Shown here piece after piece: positions 5,532 to 6,545 of a stretch of DNA of 6,545 bases (positions are counted from its first letter, which is position 1; each line of letters opens with the position of its first letter). Both the position numbers and the translations under genes were made by a program. Below the pieces are notes generated by a model that saw only the letters and a list, made by a program, of their open reading frames with translations, was not told the origin of the DNA and did no database searches. This DNA is from Fibrobacterales bacterium (GTDB lineage: Bacteria; Fibrobacterota; Fibrobacteria; Fibrobacterales; Fibrobacteraceae): assembly GCA_025997455.1 (NCBI GenBank), contig BNUP01000122.1, positions 1 through 6,545 of the forward strand. Reading direction: 5' to 3'.

Positions 5532-5599
5532 AGTTGAAAGTTAAAAGTGTAAAGTTATTACTCTTTACTCTCTACTCTTTACACTTTTCACTTTCAACT
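5532..5599. repeat. Near-perfect 23-bp inverted repeat with 22-nt loop
   Basis: The left arm (5532-5554, beginning AGTTGAAAGT) is the reverse complement of the right arm (5577-5599, ending TTTCAACT) at 22 of 23 positions. The only mismatch is T5542 against C5589. The 22-nt loop (5555-5576) itself contains CTTTAC repeats. An outer 7-bp pair, CGGTGCA (5503-5509) with TGCACCG (5602-5608), encloses it. The stem is AT-rich and no T-tract follows on either strand, so an intrinsic terminator for the GT2-TPR gene is possible but not typical. A dispersed palindromic repeat is the alternative. Confidence 0.85.
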
Positions 5600-5621
5600 C
5601 TTGCACCGCAGAATGACAGCC

Positions 5622-6545
5622 CTACTTCCCCACCTCTTCCTTCAATTTCTCAAAAAGTAACTGCGCCTCCTCGTTTGCAGGATACTCGCGGGCGAAAAAG
5701 CGGGCGTAGTCTAAAGCACCTTTCATATTTCCTTTACCTGCCTCAAAAATCGTTAAGTTTCGGAGAACCATCATCCGTATGTATAAATGCTGACTTCCGC
5801 CTTCTGAATTTTCGGGTTTCATTTTATAGAGTTTTTGGAAAATTTCAATAGTCTTTGTGCCGTTTCCCAACCTGTATTCCGCATTTGCAACACCGAAAAA
5901 AGCATCCTCGCTCTGCGGAAATTTTCGAGTGCATTCGGCAAACACATCGCGAGCACTCGCAAAATCATCCGCACTCATCAGTGCATTACCGAGTTTATTC
6001 ATCGCCGTTTTAATATATTCTTTGTATGCACCCTTAAATTCCGTTGCACGGCGGTAATATTCTATCGCCTTTTCGCTGTTGCCGAACATACTGTAAGAAT
6101 CGCCGAGTTCAATCAGTCCCGTTACGGAGTTTTCCTGCTCAGGGTCATTTTTTTGAATTTCCAAATTGCGAATTGCTTTTCTTTTGCGAATTTCTGGAGT
6201 TTCATAGCCGGTGTGCCAAATAACGGTCTCGGTTTTGGTAAATTCTAAATCCGCTTTTAAGGCAGCCGGTGTAAATGACTCGTGAACTTTACCGCTAAAT
6301 CTTATATCGGAGCGATTCGGGAACATTCTCGCCTGCGAAAACATTCTGCCTTCGGGTCTGCCGTTTTCAATGGTATCTATAATTCTAAATTGAAAAATTC
6401 TGTTGAGCGGATATTTTTTCCACTTCAAAAAATCCTTTTGACTCGGAGGCGGGACAACATCATCGGCATCCATCCAGAGTATCCAAGAGCAAGTGGCTTT
6501 TTCTACGGACAAGTTGCGGGAATATGAAAAATCGCCAATCCATTC
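5622..6545 (-). CDS. Family 2 glycosyltransferase fused to TPR repeats (partial, N-terminus outside window)
   Basis: The visible 307 residues run from inside a GT-A domain to the natural TAG stop at 5622. The frame is open to the right edge: before the TTG at 6512 it still reads EWIGDFSYSRN, the conserved GT2 'W..DFs.aRN' element, so the gene begins beyond the window and that TTG is not a start. The nucleotide-sugar/metal DxD motif is present as DADD (26-29, in WILWMDADD). The next part, with 'RMFPNRSDIRFSGKVHESF' and 'VIWHTGY', is typical of the GT2 acceptor half, where VHE and the H-x-GY are conserved. About residues 140-300 are TPR-like repeats (GLIELGDSYSMFGNSEKAIEYY, FFGVANAEYRLGN). Such GT2-TPR proteins glycosylate proteins or surface glycans in the cytoplasm; donor and acceptor are unknown. 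It is separated from the TPR gene by 171 bp of repeats, so an operon with uvrB is uncertain. Confidence 0.9.
   Translation of the reverse strand, partial: EWIGDFSYSRNLSVEKATCSWILWMDADDVVPPPSQKDFLKWKKYPLNRIFQFRIIDTIENGRPEGRMFSQARMFPNRSDIRFSGKVHESFTPAALKADLEFTKTETVIWHTGYETPEIRKRKAIRNLEIQKNDPEQENSVTGLIELGDSYSMFGNSEKAIEYYRRATEFKGAYKEYIKTAMNKLGNALMSADDFASARDVFAECTRKFPQSEDAFFGVANAEYRLGNGTKTIEIFQKLYKMKPENSEGGSQHLYIRMMVLRNLTIFEAGKGNMKGALDYARFFAREYPANEEAQLLFEKLKEEVGK

Larger units (their letters stand above)
5451..5621. other. Repeat-bearing non-coding region between GT2-TPR and TPR genes
   Basis: These 171 bp hold the second copy of the G-rich repeat and a long inverted repeat, listed separately, and no gene. 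On the minus strand, the direction of both flanking genes, a weak promoter-like pair exists (TTGAAA, 17 bp, TAGAGA, at about 5598-5570), formed by the AAAGTGTAAAG-type repeat itself, so I give it little weight. The heptad GTGTAGG repeats twice (5474-5487 region) then varies to GTGTGGG. Reading leftwards on the minus strand, GTCATTC at about 5618-5612 recalls the start of the hairpin repeat at 471-477. Confidence 0.7.

Noticed and set aside
5534..6248. Plus-strand open frames opposite the GT2-TPR gene
   Set aside because: Antisense shadows of a clearly conserved glycosyltransferase-TPR reading frame, partly built from the inverted repeat.
6510..6512. TTG as start codon of the glycosyltransferase
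   Set aside because: Upstream codons to the window edge encode the conserved W-I-G-D-F-S-Y-S-R-N element of GT2, so the frame continues beyond the window.

Overview
The window suggests an uncultured member of the Fibrobacterota or a nearby FCB-group lineage. This is an inference from four things: a CBM3-like secreted domain with the 'NNS..ING F..YYYFT' pattern that I recall from Fibrobacter secreted proteins, a C-terminal domain resembling FlgD-Ig/type IX secretion sorting domains, an abundance of TPR proteins including a GT2-TPR fusion, and moderate G+C. No rRNA or other decisive marker is present.

Layout: (1) The window opens inside the cobalamin-binding C-terminus of a methylmalonyl-CoA mutase (2-364, +). 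(2) A non-coding stretch (365-607) holds a G-rich GTGTAGGG-type repeat, a dRS3-like CATTCCC...GGG hairpin, a 16-bp tandem repeat and a good sigma70-type promoter. (3) That promoter faces a tight three-gene plus-strand cassette of exported proteins (608-2283): a small CBM3-like protein, an unrecognised Cys-rich lipoprotein and a PDZ protein with a C-terminal Ig-like domain. Spacings are +3 and -4 nt, and the first two genes are very AT-rich. (4) Its last gene converges with, and overlaps by 4 nt, uvrB (2280-4403, -). (5) uvrB abuts an upstream exported TPR-repeat protein gene (4404-5450, -) with zero spacing and its Shine-Dalgarno lies in that gene's last codons, so the two look translationally coupled. 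(6) A second repeat-bearing intergenic region (5451-5621) contains a near-perfect 23-bp inverted repeat and the same G-rich motif as region 2. (7) The window ends inside a GT2 glycosyltransferase-TPR fusion (5622-6545, -), open at the right edge.

Functionally, mutase and UvrB are housekeeping. The part least explained by known biology is the secreted three-gene cassette. It may act at the cell envelope, possibly with polysaccharide binding, but only domain resemblance supports this. I see no defence system, CRISPR array, transposase, tRNA or rRNA. The repeats in the two intergenic regions are the only mobile-element-like signals.
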